Source: DATDXV01 sp035289205
Lineage (GTDB): Archaea; Aenigmatarchaeota; Aenigmatarchaeia; Aenigmatarchaeales; DATDXV01
Assembly (NCBI GenBank): GCA_035289205.1
Contig: DATDXV010000013.1
Span: forward strand, 1-32,644
Direction of reading: 5' to 3'
DNA: 32,644 nt
Part shown: in pieces, positions 29,460-32,644 of the stretch
How the letters are laid out: each line of letters opens with the position of its first letter
Position numbering within the stretch: the first letter of the stretch is position 1
Position numbers and translations under genes: made by a program
Notes under the pieces: generated by a model
What the model was told of the DNA's origin: nothing
The model's database searches: none
The model's input: the letters and a program-made list of their open reading frames with translations, nothing else

Positions 29460-29609
29460 ATGGCCCTGCTTGACGGATTCATGAGCATAGTTCTGCTTAT
29501 AATAATAGCTATCATAGGTTTCAAGATTCTCAAGAATATTCTGCACATTGTCGTGCTTGTTGTCATTCTAGCTTTGGCACTCCAGTTCTTCGGAGTCCTA
29601 GGCTTTTGA
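29460..29609 (+). CDS. 49-residue membrane peptide
   Basis: A short gene starting two bases after the previous stop. The peptide is almost entirely hydrophobic: MALLDGFMSIVLLIIIAIIG and FKILKNILHIVVLVVILALA, two short membrane segments with a Lys-bearing turn. It overlaps the convergent DUF457-like gene by 12 bases. The placement and start fit a real gene; its function is unknown. Confidence 0.6.
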   Translation: MALLDGFMSIVLLIIIAIIGFKILKNILHIVVLVVILALALQFFGVLGF

Positions 29610-30011
29610 TGCAACAAAAACAGCTATAACAAAGAGAGCAATAAGTATGAAATACTCCTTCAGCCCGCCGGTTGTAATGTCTCCGCGGAAGTGTGGCCAC
29701 TTTATTGGCCACAAAGGCTGGATGCCCTTGATTGTCATCGCATCAGTTATCAGGTGCGATAGGAATCCTATGCTGAACAGGATTGCAACCTTCTGGTCTG
29801 CAAGCCCTAACCTGAAGAGTATTGCAAGAATGATCATCAATACCCAAATATTGTGCATGAGCTTCCTGTGGAGTCCTCTTGTCTTAATGTCAATGTCCGG
29901 GACAAGAGCTCCGATTAAAGTGAATATTGCAAGATAGAGGGGATACTGAAAGATGAGGTTCAGCGTAAGGAAAAGAAGCAGGGCAAAAACAAGGTGTGTG
30001 TATCGCATCAT
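29598..30011 (-). CDS. DUF457/YdjM-like membrane-bound metal-dependent hydrolase
   Basis: A 137-residue membrane protein of the YdjM/LexA-binding group (DUF457). It has about four hydrophobic helices. The conserved polar motifs are HLVFALLL near the N-terminus, ALVPDIDI with two Asp, RGLHRKLMHN with two His, and GFLSHLITDAMTIKGIQPLW with His-Asp. These make the predicted metal site. Physiological substrate unknown. The start is ATG 30011 or 30008; TTTATAA begins 29 bases upstream of the first. Confidence 0.85.
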   Translation of the reverse strand: MMRYTHLVFALLLFLTLNLIFQYPLYLAIFTLIGALVPDIDIKTRGLHRKLMHNIWVLMIILAILFRLGLADQKVAILFSIGFLSHLITDAMTIKGIQPLWPIKWPHFRGDITTGGLKEYFILIALFVIAVFVASKA

Positions 30012-30076
30012 GAAGATAGTATGAGCTTTATTGTTATAAAAAGAATTCCACAGGAAACAGAGGTATGCAAAATTAC

Positions 30077-30103
30077 CACTCAGGGGGGTGAATCGAATTT
30101 AAG
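30077..30103 (+). promoter_or_regulatory. Shared accessory promoter cassette, degenerate (copy 4)
   Basis: CACTC (30077-30081) and GGTGAATCGA followed by TTTAAG (30098-30103) resemble the core of copies 1-3. The inverted repeat is weak (CAC/GTG arms only). TTTAAG begins 30 bases before the ATG at 30128, and ATAGG precedes the start where TATTAGG does in the others. Confidence 0.45.
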
Positions 30104-30127
30104 ATGTAGAAACCAAATAAGTATAGG

Positions 30128-31240
30128 ATGGTCAAAAAACTACAGATAGATACAAAGAAACTTCGCCATCTCTATCTAAAGAAAAAACTGTCATCATATA
30201 GAATAGCTAAGATGCACAATTGCGATAGTGGAGTGATAATACGTAGACTTAAAGAATTAGGAATAGTTATTAGGCATCCTAAAGACAAAATAAAGATATC
30301 GAAAGATATCTTGAGAAAACTCTATCAAAAAGGACACTTATCTACTGCAAAGATAGCGGAGATTTTAGATGTATGGCCGAGTACTGTTTATTACAGATTA
30401 AGGGAATACGATATAAAAACCAGGAAAAAGAATCTAGTAAGATTATCCAAGAAAGATTTGATAGAACTCTATTATCGCAAAGAGCTATCTCTATCTAAGA
30501 TAGCCGCCAGGACTAACCACAATGCAGTATCCATCTGGGAAAGAATGAAAAAACTAGGGATAAAGTGCAAAGATGCAAGCACAGCCAACACAAAATTCCT
30601 CAAAAGGGAATTCAACGACAACAAAGAACTAAAAGCATACATGATAGGATTTAGAGCGGGAGATTTGCATGCTAGAAAGCGAGGTAGTCTAATAAGGGTA
30701 AATTGTAGCACTACAAAACAAGCTCAGGTAGATTTAATAAGAGAGGTTTTCGGCTCCTACGGTCATTTTAATGCAGGTAGGTGTGGCAAATTATTTTATG
30801 TGGAATGTGGTCTAGATAAATCTTTTTCATTTCTAATTAAAAAACCTAAAAGGATACCTAATTGGATCCTATCTAGAAATAAATATTTCCTTAGTTTTCT
30901 TGCAGGTTATACAGACGCAGAAGGCAACATAGGAATTTATGATGAAAAAGCGAGATATAGGATAGGCTCCTACGATAAAGGCATCTTATGCTCTATACGC
31001 AATAAATTACGATTTATGAAAATCGACACTAAGATGCGCCTAGAAACTAAACGCGGCATGCATGGAAATAGAAAACATAATGGAGATTTTTATAGAGTAT
31101 CTGTAAATAGGAAAAAGGATTTGTTTTATCTCTTAAACCTCTTAGAACCGCTATTAAGACATAGAAAAAGATATAATGATCTTATAAATGCTAGAAACAA
31201 CATCTTAAAAAGGTCTGGGAACAAGAAAAATAAAGGGTGA
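30128..31240 (+). CDS. LAGLIDADG homing endonuclease with three N-terminal helix-turn-helix repeats
   Basis: A 370-residue protein. Residues 1-150 contain three similar helix-turn-helix units (about 9-48, 59-96 and 109-146), each with a pattern like L..LY.k..LS..+IA......v..R++.lgI. The catalytic part has two LAGLIDADG motifs: [11 protein letters not shown] (about 171-181, Asp179) and [10 protein letters not shown] (about 257-266, Asp263/Glu265), so one chain could cut DNA as a pseudo-dimer. Low GC, Lys/Ile/Arg-rich codon use and an accessory-type promoter indicate transfer. The gene is free-standing, not inside an intron or intein in this window. Its stop overlaps the metG start (GTGA). Confidence 0.88.
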   Translation: MVKKLQIDTKKLRHLYLKKKLSSYRIAKMHNCDSGVIIRRLKELGIVIRHPKDKIKISKDILRKLYQKGHLSTAKIAEILDVWPSTVYYRLREYDIKTRKKNLVRLSKKDLIELYYRKELSLSKIAARTNHNAVSIWERMKKLGIKCKDASTANTKFLKREFNDNKELKAYMIGFRAGDLHARKRGSLIRVNCSTTKQAQVDLIREVFGSYGHFNAGRCGKLFYVECGLDKSFSFLIKKPKRIPNWILSRNKYFLSFLAGYTDAEGNIGIYDEKARYRIGSYDKGILCSIRNKLRFMKIDTKMRLETKRGMHGNRKHNGDFYRVSVNRKKDLFYLLNLLEPLLRHRKRYNDLINARNNILKRSGNKKNKG

Positions 31241-32644
31241 TTGTTGTAGCTAAGATTTACATAACGACTCCGATTTATTACATCAATGACTTACCGCATA
31301 TCGGGAGTTTCTACACTACTCTGGTTGCAGATGTTCTGGCAAGATGGCATAGATACAGGGGAAACGATGTCATATTTCTTACAGGTCTGGATGAGAATGC
31401 AGACAAAACAGTCCAAGCTGCTAAGAAAAAAGGCTACAAAGACATACAGAAATATGCGGATGATATGGCTAAAGAATGGCTGAAAACATGGAAAGCCTTG
31501 GGTTTATCATTTGACGACTTCATAAGGACAACAGAAGAGAGACACAAGAAGAAGGTTCTAGAGTTCTTCGCCAAAGCAAATGCGAAGGGTGACATATATC
31601 TTGGAGAATACTCAGGCTTATATTGCGAAGGATGCGAAACGTTTTATACAGAAAAGGATCTTAGCAACGGATTATGTCAATTCCATAAGACAAAGCCGAA
31701 GGTAATACAGGAAAAGAATTACTTCTTCAGATTGTCTAAATACGGAGACAAACTACTAGATTATATCAAAAAGGATCCCAGTTTTATCTACCCTGAATCT
31801 AGAAGGAATGAAGTCGTAAGCTTCATAGAAAATGGTCTGAAGGACATAAGCATCTCCAGGCCTGGATTGGAATGGGGGATAGAATTTCCTCTAGACAAGA
31901 ATCAGAAATATTGGGTCTGGTTTGACGCACTTATCAACTATCTCTCGCACGAGGATTATTGGCCAGCAACGCACTTGCTAGCTAAAGATATACTCCGCTT
32001 TCATGCCATCCAGTGGCCAGCGATGCTTCTCAGTACAGGTTACAAACTACCAAAGCAGATTGTTGCACATGGATTTCTCACAGTAGAGGGGCAGAAAATG
32101 AGCAAAAGCTTGGGAAACGTAGTAGATCCTCTGAAGATCGCGAAGAAATACGGAATAGACAGCCTAAGATTCTATCTACTAAAAGAAATTTCATTCGGAG
32201 AGGATGGCGATTTCTCAGAGAAGGCTCTAGTAGAAAAGCACAATTCAGAGCTAGCTGACAGCTTAGGCAACCTCGTCAATAGAGTTTTAGTATTGGCAGA
32301 GAAGAAATGCTCGGGAAGGATCCCTGAGGTTTCTTACAAACATCTAGCAGATACCGCTCTGCTAACGGTAAAGTCTGTTGAAGAGCATATAAACAACTAC
32401 CAGTTCCATCTGGCAATAAATGAAATACTGAAGCTTATCGGCGAAGCCAACAAACTGATAAACGAAAAGAAGCCATGGGAATTGGAAAAGGAGGAAGCGC
32501 ATGAAATACTCTACTGCCTTCTAGAGTGCCTGAGGTTCCTTTCCATACTGCTCTATCCCTTCATACCGGAGACATCAGAGAAGATAATCAACCAGCTGAA
32601 CCTTGAGAAAGACCACATAGACTTTAGGAGGTTGGAGTGGGGCA
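31237..32644 (+). CDS. metG: Methionyl-tRNA synthetase, C-terminus beyond window
   Basis: Charges tRNA-Met with methionine for initiation and elongation. About 469 residues are present: [20 protein letters not shown] with the class I signature as HIGS (21-24), and a zinc knuckle from Cys130, Cys133, Cys147 and His150. KMSKS is at 287-291 (QKMSKSLGN), followed by the anticodon-binding helices ([20 protein letters not shown]). I start at the GTG at 31237, which overlaps the endonuclease stop by four bases. That overlap makes metG expression depend on the endonuclease promoter, unless another promoter lies inside that gene. The HIGS form and ADVLAR context resemble bacterial-type enzymes. Confidence 0.95.
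   Translation, partial: MIVVAKIYITTPIYYINDLPHIGSFYTTLVADVLARWHRYRGNDVIFLTGLDENADKTVQAAKKKGYKDIQKYADDMAKEWLKTWKALGLSFDDFIRTTEERHKKKVLEFFAKANAKGDIYLGEYSGLYCEGCETFYTEKDLSNGLCQFHKTKPKVIQEKNYFFRLSKYGDKLLDYIKKDPSFIYPESRRNEVVSFIENGLKDISISRPGLEWGIEFPLDKNQKYWVWFDALINYLSHEDYWPATHLLAKDILRFHAIQWPAMLLSTGYKLPKQIVAHGFLTVEGQKMSKSLGNVVDPLKIAKKYGIDSLRFYLLKEISFGEDGDFSEKALVEKHNSELADSLGNLVNRVLVLAEKKCSGRIPEVSYKHLADTALLTVKSVEEHINNYQFHLAINEILKLIGEANKLINEKKPWELEKEEAHEILYCLLECLRFLSILLYPFIPETSEKIINQLNLEKDHIDFRRLEWG

Noticed and set aside
1..32644. CRISPR arrays, insertion sequences and rRNA genes
   Set aside because: No regularly spaced repeats, transposase-like frames with terminal repeats, or rRNA sequences were seen.

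Overview
The window is archaeal chromosomal DNA. The evidence is a long archaeal-order ribosomal protein operon that includes eukaryote/archaea-only proteins (eS4, eL19, eL32), eIF1/SUI1 and RNase P Rpp29. It also carries SecY followed by adenylate kinase and a DUF106 (EMC3/YidC-like) insertase, a TrmB-type regulator, tRNA introns with bulge-helix-bulge sites, TATA boxes about 29 bases before start codons, and GGTGA-type ribosome binding sites inside operons. The compact layout, many unrecognised small proteins and short ribosomal proteins would suit a DPANN-like lineage, but that placement is inference.

Layout. 1-1560 (minus): tRNA-Asn with a 15-nt intron, then gatC and gatA (cut by the window edge). 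1561-2520 (plus): a small three-gene locus ending in a RelE-type toxin. 2517-4498 (minus): a zinc-ribbon protein of unknown role and a uS13-uS4-uS11 cluster. 4551-8956: P-loop kinase-like protein, TrmB-like regulator, an unknown protein, an archaemetzincin-like protease, tRNA-Ser(UGA) with an 82-nt intron, a divergent pair of membrane/extracytoplasmic proteins rich in Cys and His, and a Cas4-like nuclease. 8972-9829: a RelE toxin facing a convergent antitoxin, and a small unknown gene.

9801-23862 (minus) is one long run transcribed from right to left: uL3-uL4-uL23-uL2-uS19-uL22-uS3-uL29-eIF1-Rpp29-uS17-uL14-uL24-eS4-uL5-uS14-uS8-uL6-eL32-(53-aa zinc ribbon)-eL19-uL18-uS5-uL30-uL15-SecY-Adk-DUF106. 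Genes overlap by 1-17 bases (uL29/uS3 by more) or sit within a few bases. Most downstream genes have GGTGA/GTGAT-type ribosome binding sites.

23895-29609: a possible leader mini-ORF; a divergent HhH-GPD DNA glycosylase-like protein whose fourth iron-sulfur ligand is His; three unrecognised proteins; tRNA-Ser(GGA); a second archaemetzincin-like protease; a decayed gene; a stand-alone uS10; a winged-helix protein; and a 49-aa membrane peptide. 29598-32644: a DUF457/YdjM-like membrane protein, a LAGLIDADG homing endonuclease with three tandem helix-turn-helix units, and methionyl-tRNA synthetase (cut by the window edge).

The most unusual signals are: (i) one promoter/operator cassette shared by four separated accessory loci (toxin loci, a small unknown gene and the homing endonuclease); (ii) two archaemetzincin-like proteins whose zinc motif has one extra residue; (iii) a glycosylase-like protein with a Cys3-His signature; (iv) a toxin-antitoxin pair arranged tail to tail; and (v) an undescribed zinc ribbon gene between eL32 and eL19.
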